Shown: in pieces, positions 26,657 to 35,360 of the stretch | How positions within the stretch are numbered: position 1 is the stretch's first letter | Layout: each line of letters starts with the position of its first letter | Assembly (NCBI RefSeq): GCF_000758525.1 | Contig: NZ_CP009241.1 | Span: forward strand, 930,001 to 994,000 | Length of the DNA: 64,000 nt | Direction: 5' to 3' | Origin: Paenibacillus sp. FSL H7-0357 | GTDB lineage: Bacteria > Bacillota > Bacilli > Paenibacillales > Paenibacillaceae | Notes under the pieces: generated by a model | The model's database searches: none | Told to the model about the DNA's origin: nothing | Seen by the model: the letters and a program-made list of their open reading frames with translations, nothing else | Position numbers and translations under genes: made by a program

Positions 26657-27478
26657 ATGAAGAACAAAAGAGCAATGTATCTGCTGCTGCCGGGCCTCTT
26701 GTTCCTGGCGGCCTTCATGCTGGTCCCGATCACGCTGACCATTGCCTCCACTTTCGTGCAGGATGGGAAGCTGACGCTGGAAGGGTATCTGCATTTTTTC
26801 CGCGACGGGTACTTTAACCGCATCCTGCTGACTACGCTCCGGGTAAGTGTCGTGACCACGCTGGTCTGCATGCTGCTCGGGTATCCGGCGGCTTATTATA
26901 TTTCGCGGGCAAGCGCACGGAAGAAGAGCCTTCTGCTGGCGCTGTCGATCTTCCCGCTGCTGACCAGTCCCGTTGTGCGTTCCTTCAGCTGGATGATTAT
27001 TCTCGGCAAAAAGGGGCTGATCAACTCCTTCCTGGTCAACACCGGGCTGATCGAAAAGCCCCTGGATATTCTCTATACGCCTACGGCAATGATGATCGGG
27101 CTGGTGCATTTATTCCTGCCGCTGATCATCATCACACTGCTGGGGGTTATGGAGAATCTGGATCATGAGCTGGTCCGGGCGGCGCGCAGTCTGGGCGCTT
27201 CCCCGTTTGCGGCGTTCCGCAAAATCACCTTCCCGCTGACAGTGCCGGGGCTGATCATCGGCGGAATTCTCGTCTTCGTCGGCAGTCTGACGGCCTATAC
27301 CACGCCGGCGCTGCTCGGCGGTAAGGAACGGGTGGTCTCCACCTTCCTGTACCAGAATGCCATGACGCTGAATGACTGGCAGGCGGCTTCGGTTATTGCC
27401 GTAATTATGATCGTCATTACATTTGTGGTCGTGGGGCTGATGAACGTCTGGGCCAACCGATTAAATCCGAAGGGGTGA
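26657..27478 (+). CDS. PotB-like ABC transporter permease
   Basis: A 273-residue permease with six predicted helices and the EAA-type loop LVRAARSLGASPFAAFRKITFPL, typical of the spermidine/putrescine (PotB/HisM-like) class. It starts 3 bp after the nucleoside hydrolase stop and ends 4 bp before its partner. Confidence 0.92.
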   Translation: MKNKRAMYLLLPGLLFLAAFMLVPITLTIASTFVQDGKLTLEGYLHFFRDGYFNRILLTTLRVSVVTTLVCMLLGYPAAYYISRASARKKSLLLALSIFPLLTSPVVRSFSWMIILGKKGLINSFLVNTGLIEKPLDILYTPTAMMIGLVHLFLPLIIITLLGVMENLDHELVRAARSLGASPFAAFRKITFPLTVPGLIIGGILVFVGSLTAYTTPALLGGKERVVSTFLYQNAMTLNDWQAASVIAVIMIVITFVVVGLMNVWANRLNPKG

Positions 27479-27482
27479 GAAC

Positions 27483-28271
27483 ATGAAGGAAGGAAACCGC
27501 GCGCTGTCGCTGTATACGCTGTTGGTCTTTATTTTTCTGCTGGGTCCGCTCATCATCATTTCCGTTACTTCCTTTGAGCCGGGCACAGTCCTGAAATTCC
27601 CCCCTGAGGGCTTTTCATTGAAGTGGTACAAAAATATCTTCGAGGTCAGCGCGTTCATGGAGACCTTCAAGACCTCGATTGTGATCTCGCTGCTCGGCAA
27701 TCTGCTGGCGCTTCTCCTGGGTGTACCTGCGGCCTACGCGCTGAGCAGATACCGGTTCCGCGGACGGGATACGCTGAATGCGATTTTTCTGTCCCCCGTC
27801 CTGATTCCCGGCATTGTTCTGGGCTTCACGCTGCTGCGCTACCTGATTGTAGTGTACGGGCTGCCGATTGTAGCCGGACTGTTAATCGGACATACGGTAA
27901 TCATGCTGCCTTTTATTATCCGGGTGATTGCCTCGAGTCTGGAAAATTTCGATTTCGCTGTGGAAGAAGCGGCGCAGAGCCTGGGAGCTTCCAGATTGTA
28001 CACGTTCTTTAAAGTGGTCCTGCCCAATATCCGTTCCGGTATTCTGGCGGCCATTCTGATTGCTTTTCTGGAATCCTTCAACAATGTGGACATTTCCGTG
28101 TTCATGACCGGCCCGGGGATCAGTACCCTGCCGATTCAAATGCTGACCTATGTGCAAAATTACTTCGATCCCACGATTGCCGCGATTTCAGTCATTCTGA
28201 TGGTGCTGACGGCGGCGCTGATGTTCGTCATTGAGCGTCTGATGGGATTCGCTTATTTTACCAAACGATAA
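27483..28271 (+). CDS. PotC-like ABC transporter permease
   Basis: A 262-residue permease with six predicted helices and the EAA loop VEEAAQSLGASRLYTFFKVV. Forms the membrane channel with the preceding subunit. The family normally moves polyamines, aminophosphonates or other small cations; the operon argues for nucleosides here. Confidence 0.92.
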   Translation: MKEGNRALSLYTLLVFIFLLGPLIIISVTSFEPGTVLKFPPEGFSLKWYKNIFEVSAFMETFKTSIVISLLGNLLALLLGVPAAYALSRYRFRGRDTLNAIFLSPVLIPGIVLGFTLLRYLIVVYGLPIVAGLLIGHTVIMLPFIIRVIASSLENFDFAVEEAAQSLGASRLYTFFKVVLPNIRSGILAAILIAFLESFNNVDISVFMTGPGISTLPIQMLTYVQNYFDPTIAAISVILMVLTAALMFVIERLMGFAYFTKR

Positions 28272-28287
28272 ACGGAGGCATAACGCA

Positions 28288-29352
28288 ATGTCACTATTAA
28301 GTCTTGATCATGTATCGGTTGCGTATGACAACCGTTTGATCCTGGAGGATTTCAATCTGTCGCTGGCCAAGGGGCAGCTTCTCTCGCTGCTCGGCCCAAG
28401 CGGCTGCGGCAAAACGACCACACTGCGGCTGATCGCCGGTTTTCTGAACGCGGAATCAGGAGCATTCATGTTCGGCGGGAAGGACTATACCAAGATCCCC
28501 GTGGAAAAGCGGAATTTCGGCTTTGTGTTTCAGAGCTACGCGCTGTTCCCGCATCTGTCAGTCTATGACAATGTGGCGTTCGGCCTCCGGCTGCGCAAGC
28601 TGAAGGAAGCGGAGGTTAAGAAGCGGGTTACCCGGATGCTGGAAATTGTCAGCCTGGGCGGCTTTGAGAAAAGACTGCCCGCTGCCCTTTCCGGCGGGCA
28701 ACGCCAACGGGTAGCGATTGCCAGAGCGCTGGTCATCGAGCCGGACCTGCTGCTGTTCGACGAGCCACTCAGTAATCTTGATGCCAATCTGCGGGTGAAT
28801 ATGCGGGTGGAAATCCGCCGCATCCAGCAGGAGCTGGGCATTACGACCGTCTATGTCTCCCATGACCAGGAGGAATGCTTCTCTATCTCCGATCAGGTAG
28901 CCGTGATGAATAATGGCAAGATCGAGCAGCTGGACAAGCCATCGGCGATCTTCAAGTATCCGGCCAGTGAATTTGTGGCCCGGTTCATCGGTTTCGGAAA
29001 CTTCATTTCCTTTGAGGGCAGGAATGACGAGGGAACGGATATCGAGCTCAGCCGCGGAGCGCTGAAGTTCCTGGCGGCCAAACGGCCGGGCGGGGAAGGC
29101 AATACCGGATTGCTTGGTGCCATCCGCCCTGATGATTTGCAATTGCTCGGCACTGCGCCTGATCCAAACACCGCCGGCAACACACTGCCTGGCACGGTGC
29201 AGATCAGCACGTATCTCGGCCGCAGCTATCAATACCAGGTGGAGACGGAGCTGGGTGTATTCACCGTTAATCAGGAAATGGAGCAGCCTTTCATTCAAGG
29301 ACAGCAGGTTACGGTTTATTTTCCAAAAGAGAAGCTGGTGCTGGTGCAGTAG
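28288..29352 (+). CDS. PotA-like ABC transporter ATPase
   Basis: A 354-residue ATPase. Seen: Walker A GPSGCGKTT, Q-loop FVFQSYALFPHLS, signature LSGGQRQRVAIARAL, Walker B LLLFDEPLSNLD and switch histidine VSHDQEE, followed by a C-terminal TOBE-like domain (about 240-354) for regulation. It completes the importer, unlike the two sugar importers in this window, which lack ATPases. The ribosome binding site is CGGAGGC. Confidence 0.95.
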   Translation: MSLLSLDHVSVAYDNRLILEDFNLSLAKGQLLSLLGPSGCGKTTTLRLIAGFLNAESGAFMFGGKDYTKIPVEKRNFGFVFQSYALFPHLSVYDNVAFGLRLRKLKEAEVKKRVTRMLEIVSLGGFEKRLPAALSGGQRQRVAIARALVIEPDLLLFDEPLSNLDANLRVNMRVEIRRIQQELGITTVYVSHDQEECFSISDQVAVMNNGKIEQLDKPSAIFKYPASEFVARFIGFGNFISFEGRNDEGTDIELSRGALKFLAAKRPGGEGNTGLLGAIRPDDLQLLGTAPDPNTAGNTLPGTVQISTYLGRSYQYQVETELGVFTVNQEMEQPFIQGQQVTVYFPKEKLVLVQ

Positions 29353-29371
29353 CGCTTCATAAGGAGCATAC

Positions 29372-31096
29372 ATGATGATTACAGATCAACTTATACTGAA
29401 CGCTAAAGTGTACAACAGTTACTATAAACGGTTCGAGACGGCGAATGTCGCCGTGAAGGAGGGGCGTTTCCTCTATGTGGGGGCGCTCGGCGCGGAGACG
29501 TTCACAGCCGGGGAGGTCATTCAGGCGGAAGGCCGGTATATGGTGCCAGGCCTGATTGATATCCATCTGCATATCGAGAGCACGATGATTACGCCGGAGA
29601 CCTTCTCCTACGGTATTCTGCAGCATGGGGTAACAACAATTGTTCCAGAACCGCATGAAATGGCCAATGTATTCGGCGTAGAAGGTGTACATGAGATGAT
29701 CCGGGCCAGCCGGGACTGTCAGGTGGACATGTTCTATGCGATTCCAAGCTCGGTGCCGGCGACTCCGCTGGAGACAACGGGCGGCTCGATTGAAATTGCC
29801 GATATCGACGAGCTGATGGAGACGGAGCAGATGATCTGTCTGGGCGAAGTGATGAATTATGTTGATGTCATCCGCGACCCTGATTGCAAAAGCAACCGCA
29901 TCATCCAGCATGTCCGCAGCCGTTATCCCGGTCTTGTCATCGAGGGGCATACGCCGAAGCTGCTGGACCTTGATCTGCACCGCCTGATCTATGCCGGGAT
30001 TGATTCAGATCACACCCACCAGAGCATCGAAGGGCTGACCGCACGGATTGCAGCGGGGATGTTCATCGAGATTCAGGAGAAATCGATGACCCCGGATGTG
30101 ATGGAGTATCTGATCAGCCATGCGGTCAGCGAGCATTTCTGCTTCGTGACCGATGATGTGATGACCGATTCCCTGGTGCAGACCGGACACCTTGATCATC
30201 TGGTACGTAAAGCCATCGCCATGGGCATGGCCCCGGAGGATGCAGTCTATGCTGCTACCTTCACCCCGGCCCGGCGGATGAAGATGGCTGACCGCGGCGT
30301 GATCGCCCCGAACAAAGCCGCCGATTATGTGCTGCTGTCGGATCTGGCCAGCTTCGCTATTGATAAGGTCTACAAACGGGGCGTCCAGGTCTACGACCGC
30401 ATGCAGCCGCTGCCTCAGGTGGAGCGGGGGCCGCGGTTCCCGGCTCATTTCTACCGCAGCGTGCAGTTGGCTCCATTGGCTGCAAGCGACTTCGCGGTGT
30501 CATCGGAGCTGGCGGACGGCCGCTATGGCTGCCGGGTGATGATGGTCAACAACGTGTCCACGTTTACCGAAGAGAAGCACGCTGCGGCCGAGGTTAAGGG
30601 CGGCCAGCTGCAGTGGCAGGAAAGCGGCTATGGCCTGATCGCCACTTTTGAGCGCTATGGCAAAAACGGCAACCGCGCCTACGGCCTGATCGGCGGCGAC
30701 ACGATTAAACGCGGCGCCATTGCGACTACGTATTCGCATGACAATCACAATCTGCTCGTCGTAGGTCATAACCCTGAGGACATGATCCTGGCGGCGAATA
30801 CAGTGATAGCTGCACAAGGCGGCTTCTGCGTCGTATGTGATGGTGAAGTGCTCGCATTGCTGGAGCTGCCGGTTGGCGGTATTTTGACCGAAGCACCGCT
30901 TGCAGAGACGGCTGAGCGCGTGCTCGCGCTGCGGACGGCAATGGAATCGCTGGGTTATAATCATTACAACCCGATTATGTCGATCAGCACCCATTCGCTC
31001 CCTGTCAGTCCTGCACTTAAAATCACGGATCACGGCCTGATTGATGTCGGCGCCGGACGGGTGGTACCGCTGCTGTTTCCGCTTGGAGAAGAGTAG
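29372..31096 (+). CDS. ade: Adenine deaminase
   Basis: Hydrolyses adenine to hypoxanthine and ammonia. The 574 residues match bacterial Ade proteins. Seen: VPGLIDIHLHIESTMITPE (metal-binding HxH), VPEPHEMANVFG, VIEGHTPKLL, the DSDHTHQS segment and the C-terminal substrate loop GEVLALLELPVGGI. In this operon it would act on adenine released by the nucleoside hydrolase, feeding purine salvage and nitrogen supply. Two ATGs in a row at 29372 and 29375 are possible starts. Confidence 0.95.
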   Translation: MMITDQLILNAKVYNSYYKRFETANVAVKEGRFLYVGALGAETFTAGEVIQAEGRYMVPGLIDIHLHIESTMITPETFSYGILQHGVTTIVPEPHEMANVFGVEGVHEMIRASRDCQVDMFYAIPSSVPATPLETTGGSIEIADIDELMETEQMICLGEVMNYVDVIRDPDCKSNRIIQHVRSRYPGLVIEGHTPKLLDLDLHRLIYAGIDSDHTHQSIEGLTARIAAGMFIEIQEKSMTPDVMEYLISHAVSEHFCFVTDDVMTDSLVQTGHLDHLVRKAIAMGMAPEDAVYAATFTPARRMKMADRGVIAPNKAADYVLLSDLASFAIDKVYKRGVQVYDRMQPLPQVERGPRFPAHFYRSVQLAPLAASDFAVSSELADGRYGCRVMMVNNVSTFTEEKHAAAEVKGGQLQWQESGYGLIATFERYGKNGNRAYGLIGGDTIKRGAIATTYSHDNHNLLVVGHNPEDMILAANTVIAAQGGFCVVCDGEVLALLELPVGGILTEAPLAETAERVLALRTAMESLGYNHYNPIMSISTHSLPVSPALKITDHGLIDVGAGRVVPLLFPLGEE

Positions 31097-31126
31097 CCGC
31101 TGCTAGATGCAGCGGTAAAGTCATTG

Positions 31127-31159
31127 AGACGGGGTATCCCAGCAGGGGATGCCCCGTCT
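31127..31159 (+). terminator. Terminator-like hairpin after ade
   Basis: AGACGGGG (31127-31134) pairs with CCCCGTCT (31152-31159), with further ATCCC/GGGAT pairing inside. Only a short T run follows, so efficiency is uncertain. Confidence 0.55.
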
Positions 31160-31290
31160 TCTTGTGAATACTGAATCTGACGTCTGTATGCTGCAACGAG
31201 GCATCTCTGCTGATATAGCTCCTAGCTCATAATAGCTCAAAATCGGCGGCTGCTCACCAGCACCAGGTAGCGTCAAGCTCACAGAAGTAC

Positions 31291-31476
31291 ATAATTGCAT
31301 TTACTGCAATTAAAAAGAGCTGCAGCGGTCTATTTTCAGCGATAATTGCATTTCGTACACTTAAAAAGGACAGTAAGCTTACTTTTCCTGGTATCGGCGA
31401 TATTTAACTGTACAAAGTGCAATTATATTTTGATTAACGCTGATATGCGCCTTTTTAGTTGCACGAAGTGCAGTTA
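31291..31476. repeat. Four degenerate repeat units, two direct and two inverted
   Basis: Units at 31291-31318 and 31342-31370 start ATAATTGCATTT and end TTAAAAAG; units at 31401-31426 and 31451-31476 are related in reverse complement (31451-31476 reads CTGCACTTCGTGCAACTAAA inverted). Each unit is itself a small palindrome of the TTGCA...TGCAA type. Together they can fold into a large cruciform. Confidence 0.6.
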
Positions 31477-31714
31477 GGATGTGGCAAGGCTCTAATTCTT
31501 CTATGGAGCAACAGCCGTACCAGCTCAACAAGCAACCTTTCAGGCAGAAACGCGGACTCAGCAAAAATGGTTTTAGCCTAAGCATATGCTGGCTACTCGC
31601 ACCGGCTTTTTCCCATAAGATTCGGCTTTTGCGATTGACTTGCGTATGACACGACCCTATGATGATTAATAATATAAAATATAAGCGGAACTGGAAGAGG
31701 AGAGAGCGAACAGC

Positions 31715-32209
31715 ATGGCTATGGAAATTGAACGCAAGTTTCTGCTGCCGGAATATCCGGAGCGGCTTATAGAGGACGGACAGCTTACGGTACTCACCCG
31801 GCACAGCATAGATCAGACCTATCTCGCGATCGAAGACGGGCAGGAACTGCGGGTGCGCAAAATTACCGATTTGGATTCAGGAGAGGTTACCTTTACACAT
31901 ACCTTCAAGGATGGCAAGGGGATCAGCCGCCAGGAGATTGAATATTACATCTCGGAAGGAATCTATAATCAGATGATTGATGCGGTCAAGGCTATTCCGC
32001 TGGTCAAAACCCGGATTACCGGCGTATGGAACGGTACTACGGTGGAAATTGATCTCTACACCCAGTTGGAGCTTACGGTGCTTGAGGTTGAATTTGATTC
32101 GCTGGAGGAAGCGGAAAGCTTCGCCGCCCCGGACTGGTTCGGTGAGGATGTCAGCGTAGAGAAGAAGTACAGCAACAAGACCGTCTGGAAGCAGCTGCAG
32201 AATAAATAG
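31715..32209 (+). CDS. CYTH-domain phosphatase (tripolyphosphatase/ThTPase-like)
   Basis: A 164-residue protein with the CYTH signature MEIERKFL at its N-terminus and the alternating charged strands of the tunnel fold: LRVRKITDLDSG, FTHTFKDGKG, VEIDLYTQLELTVLEVEFDS. Such enzymes hydrolyse inorganic tripolyphosphate or thiamine triphosphate using divalent metal; the substrate cannot be decided here. The ribosome binding site is GGAAGAGGAG. Monocistronic. Confidence 0.85.
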   Translation: MAMEIERKFLLPEYPERLIEDGQLTVLTRHSIDQTYLAIEDGQELRVRKITDLDSGEVTFTHTFKDGKGISRQEIEYYISEGIYNQMIDAVKAIPLVKTRITGVWNGTTVEIDLYTQLELTVLEVEFDSLEEAESFAAPDWFGEDVSVEKKYSNKTVWKQLQNK

Positions 32210-32329
32210 TGCAGCCGGTTCAGCCCTGATTTTTTATCGCAAAAGTTGACACATAAATAACGGACTTTAACGCTTAAACGTGTTACTATATAGGTTAAAT
32301 AAAGAGGGGTTCAGGAGGATGAGACAGGT

Positions 32330-33718
32330 ATGGAGTATATAAGCACAAGAGGAAATGTGGAAGCCAGAGGCTTTATTGATACGGTTCTGATGGGGCTTGC
32401 GGATGATGGAGGGCTGATGGTCCCTTTTAAGATCCCGGTGATTTCCCCGGAAACGCTGGAAGAGTGGAGAAGCCTCAGCTTCCAGGAGCTGTTCCTGGAG
32501 ATTTTCTCCTACTATACCAACGACGAAATTCCCTATGAGGATCTAAAAGAAATGGTATACACCAGCTACGGAAATTTCCGTGCGCCGGAGGTTACGCCAC
32601 TACGCAAGATTAACGATTCGCTACATGTGCTGGAGCTGTTTCATGGTCCTACGTTTGCTTTCAAGGATGTGGCGCTGCAGTTTATGGGTGAGCTGTATTC
32701 CTATATCTCCAAGGTGCGGGGCGAGATCATCCATATCCTCGGTGCAACCTCGGGCGATACCGGAGCGGCAGCCATTCAGGGCGTTCGCGGCAAGGAAGGG
32801 ATCAAGATCTGCATCCTGCATCCGCATGGCAAAGTAAGCAAAGTACAGGAGCTGCAAATGACGACGGTGGATGACAGCAATGTGCTGAACCTGTCCGTGG
32901 AGGGCAACTTCGACGATTGCCAGAAGGTAATTAAGGAGCTGTTCGCGGATCTGGATTTCAAAGGGCGTTATCATCTGCGGGCGATTAACTCCATTAACTT
33001 TGTACGTATCCTGGCCCAGACCGTTTATTATTTCTATGCCTATCTGCAAATTGAAGGCAGCGACGAGAAGAAGATCAATATCAGCGTGCCTTCTGGCAAC
33101 TTCGGCAACATCTTTTCAGGCTATTTGGCTAAAAAGATGGGCCTGCCGATCAACAAGCTGATTATCGCCACCAACGAAAATAACATTCTCGAACGGTTCG
33201 TACTGACCGGCGAATACAAGCCAGGCAGTTTTACGGGCACTTACAGCCCGTCGATGGACATCCAGGTGGCGAGCAATTTTGAACGCTATCTGTATTATCT
33301 GTTGGACGAGGATACAGTGAAGCTGTCTGCATATATGTCACAGCTGCAAACAGACGGCAAAATTACGGTGGACGGCGAGCTGTTCGACCAGGTGCAGGCT
33401 GATTTTGCCGCGCTTGGGGTCAAGAACCAGCAATGCCTCGATACCATCGGCAAATACGAGCAGGAATACGGCTATTTGCTGGATCCGCATACAGCCTGCG
33501 GCATCGCGGCTTATGAGGCCTTCAGCGGTCCAGGCGAAACGGCCATTACCTTCGCAACGGCGCATCCGGCCAAATTCGACGAGGCGATTGCCCTGACCGG
33601 TATCAAGCAGGACTTCCCGGCGCAGATTTCGGCCTTGTTCGAGAAGCCGCAGCATATGACGGTAGTCGAGCATGACAAGGCGGAGATTGTGCGGCAGCTG
33701 CAGGCTTTTTACGGATAA
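32330..33718 (+). CDS. thrC: Threonine synthase
   Basis: PLP enzyme making threonine from O-phosphohomoserine. At 462 residues it is the long form. Seen: the N-terminal Thr_synth_N motif YISTRGNVEARGF, the PLP lysine K112 in HGPTFAFKDVALQ, the phosphate-binding ATSGDTGAAAIQG loop and SGNFGNIFSGYLAKKMG. It stands alone, without thrB or hom. A TTGACA lies at 32246-32251, but there is no good -10 at standard spacing, and no T-box leader was seen. Confidence 0.93.
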   Translation: MEYISTRGNVEARGFIDTVLMGLADDGGLMVPFKIPVISPETLEEWRSLSFQELFLEIFSYYTNDEIPYEDLKEMVYTSYGNFRAPEVTPLRKINDSLHVLELFHGPTFAFKDVALQFMGELYSYISKVRGEIIHILGATSGDTGAAAIQGVRGKEGIKICILHPHGKVSKVQELQMTTVDDSNVLNLSVEGNFDDCQKVIKELFADLDFKGRYHLRAINSINFVRILAQTVYYFYAYLQIEGSDEKKINISVPSGNFGNIFSGYLAKKMGLPINKLIIATNENNILERFVLTGEYKPGSFTGTYSPSMDIQVASNFERYLYYLLDEDTVKLSAYMSQLQTDGKITVDGELFDQVQADFAALGVKNQQCLDTIGKYEQEYGYLLDPHTACGIAAYEAFSGPGETAITFATAHPAKFDEAIALTGIKQDFPAQISALFEKPQHMTVVEHDKAEIVRQLQAFYG

Positions 33719-33759
33719 ACAAGCCAGCTGCTGGCTGAACTAGACACCTTTGATTCATA

Positions 33760-33809
33760 GAACGCCAAGAGCCCCTTTCTTCACCAGAAGAAGGGGGCTC
33801 TTGGCGTTC
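33760..33809. terminator. Terminator after thrC
   Basis: A long stem (GAACGCCAAGAGCCCC at 33760-33775 with GGGGCTCTTGGCGTTC at 33794-33809, plus inner CTTC/GAAG pairing) follows the thrC stop. The T run after it is short (TT), so it may also act as a barrier for the opposing transcript. Confidence 0.7.
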
Positions 33810-33861
33810 TTAAAATATAAGAAATTATCTGCTTCACGCTATAAATTATCCTTCTATTTCT

Positions 33862-33914
33862 CGCTGAAACGGATACCGTCCTATTGAGGACGGCGAAGCC
33901 GTTTCCACTTAGCG
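33862..33914. repeat. Imperfect hairpin element near the CdaR-like gene end
   Basis: Nested pairs CGCT/AGCG, AAACGG/CCGTTT and CCGTCC/GGACGG form an interrupted stem 44 bp beyond the leftward regulator stop. There is no T run, so it is more REP-like than terminator-like. Confidence 0.45.
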
Positions 33915-33957
33915 TTGTACACATAAGGCTGTGATCTGCTCATGCTGCGTTTTACGT

Positions 33958-35241
33958 TTATACGCCACGCACCGCTGCCAACTGCTGTTCCCTGGCTTTC
34001 TCGCAGAAATCAGCGACTTTGTAGGAGACGTAATAGGCCAGCATTTTTTCCGAATCGGAGAAATCGGTATCCAGCAGTCTCGCGATATGATCCAATTTAT
34101 ATCTGAGTGTATTCCGGTGAACATACAGCTCGTCGGAAGCGAGCTGCATGTTCCGGTTGTTTTTGAGATAAACAAAGAAGGTATGGTACAGGGTGGACTG
34201 ATGGGCGGCATCGTATTCCTGCAGCTTGAGCAGCTCCGGATGACGGTACACCTGCTCCTCGCCGGACATCACCTCGGCAGAAAGCAGCTCATAGAGCTGG
34301 ACATCGGCATAGTAGGTCAACTGCTGCCCGGGGCAGAGAATCCGGCCGATGCGGATTGCGCTTAAGGCTTGCAGATAGTGCATTCTGCACTGGGTCAGAC
34401 TGGAGAACATGCTGCTGAGACCTATGGTGATGCCAGTCTGGTCCAGAAATTGCTGCAGCTGCCTGCTGCGGGCAAGCTCTTTGGAGAGATTTCCGTCATG
34501 GATCATCACGATCCGGCCCTCGTAATAGCTGCAAGGACTGCCGGGAAAAAGCTGTTGTAAACGCTCTCTTAAATAGTCGTCATAACGGCCCGATCCCTCA
34601 TAGCGGGTTAGATCGAACAGCAGCACAAGCAGTTGTGTGCCGAACTTTAGGCCTGCCGATAACATCCGGTCCCGGATAGTGCCGGGGTCCTGTGGCTGCT
34701 GATCCAGCAGTCCGCAGATGAAATCCTCCACCTTTATATTTTTGGCGTTGCGGTAGTAGCTGCTCTTGCCCATTTCTTCCGCAAGGATGGTGGCGGCAAT
34801 CGCCAGCAGTTCGGGATCTCTGGGCCGGAAAGGGCTCTTGCAGCCGAGCAGCAGCACGTTGCCGACTTGCTTGCCGCCTACTTTTATTTTGGAGATCAGC
34901 TTGGTATTGGCAGTCTCCTCGCAGGTAACTTCATACGCAGCATCCGTTTGTTTGCCCCGCCTTACACTTTCCATTCGGTTCACAGCCGCAATGAAGTCAT
35001 AAGAGCAGTAGCCCTTGCGGATATTCTCGTTCCACAGATAATCGTCGATATCCTCCTGGCCGGAGTGGGCCACAATCTTGAAGCTTGCGTCAAACACAAT
35101 CACGGGATTTCCCAGCAGCCCTGCGGCTGTGTTCACAATTGCCGAAAGGCCTGCGCCAGAAATGTATGCTGTGAACAAAGATGCGGTATAGTGCTCAACT
35201 TCGATTGTTTCACGCTGCAGCTCATTTAAGGTAACATCCAT
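33958..35241 (-). CDS. CdaR/PucR-type transcriptional regulator
   Basis: A 427-residue regulator. The N-terminal region (about 1-170) resembles a ligand-sensing domain with AAGLLGNPVIVFDASFKIVA; a middle GGDEF-like region follows; the C-terminal PucR helix-turn-helix (about 360-420) shows the hallmark LYVHRNTLRYKLDHIARLLD. Members are usually activators of divergent catabolic genes. A perfect palindrome at 35263-35281 lies 22 bp upstream of its start, between it and the ene-reductase operon, and is a strong operator candidate. Confidence 0.88.
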   Translation of the reverse strand: MDVTLNELQRETIEVEHYTASLFTAYISGAGLSAIVNTAAGLLGNPVIVFDASFKIVAHSGQEDIDDYLWNENIRKGYCSYDFIAAVNRMESVRRGKQTDAAYEVTCEETANTKLISKIKVGGKQVGNVLLLGCKSPFRPRDPELLAIAATILAEEMGKSSYYRNAKNIKVEDFICGLLDQQPQDPGTIRDRMLSAGLKFGTQLLVLLFDLTRYEGSGRYDDYLRERLQQLFPGSPCSYYEGRIVMIHDGNLSKELARSRQLQQFLDQTGITIGLSSMFSSLTQCRMHYLQALSAIRIGRILCPGQQLTYYADVQLYELLSAEVMSGEEQVYRHPELLKLQEYDAAHQSTLYHTFFVYLKNNRNMQLASDELYVHRNTLRYKLDHIARLLDTDFSDSEKMLAYYVSYKVADFCEKAREQQLAAVRGV

Positions 35242-35262
35242 TGGTATCGCCCCCTAATTATC

Positions 35263-35314
35263 ATAGTGCAATTTGCACTATAAAGAAGTGATTTTTGGCG
35301 CTTGTAAATATATT
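35263..35314 (+). promoter_or_regulatory. Operator palindrome and promoter of the ene-reductase operon
   Basis: ATAGTGCAATTTGCACTAT (35263-35281) has 9-bp perfect arms around one central T. A -10-like TATATT (35309-35314) has no matching -35, so the palindrome would centre near -48, a typical activator position. The half-site TTGCACTATA (35273-35282) recurs with one change as TTACACTATA at 35333-35342, next to the ribosome binding site. Confidence 0.6.
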
Positions 35315-35360
35315 CACAAAGTATCCGGAGCCTTACACTATAGGTGGAGGTGCTAAGCAG

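Larger units (their letters stand above)
31097..31714. other. 618-bp intergenic region with terminator and inverted repeat family
   Basis: It holds a hairpin after ade (31127-31159), a set of four related 26-29 bp units (31291-31476) and then about 200 bp without a recognisable feature up to the CYTH gene. A leftward frame across it (31379-31804) lacks a ribosome binding site and overlaps the repeats, so I do not call it. Confidence 0.6.

Noticed and set aside
25817-27109. Long leftward open frame opposite the nucleoside hydrolase and permease
   Set aside because: Low-complexity His/Arg/Gln-rich translation, spans two real genes and lacks a start signal.
31379-31804. Leftward open frame in the repeat region before the CYTH gene
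   Set aside because: It overlaps the palindromic repeats and the CYTH start, has no ribosome binding site and no recognisable domain.
32210-32329. T-box leader before threonine synthase
   Set aside because: The leader is too short and lacks the AGGGTGG-type T-box sequence and a terminator.
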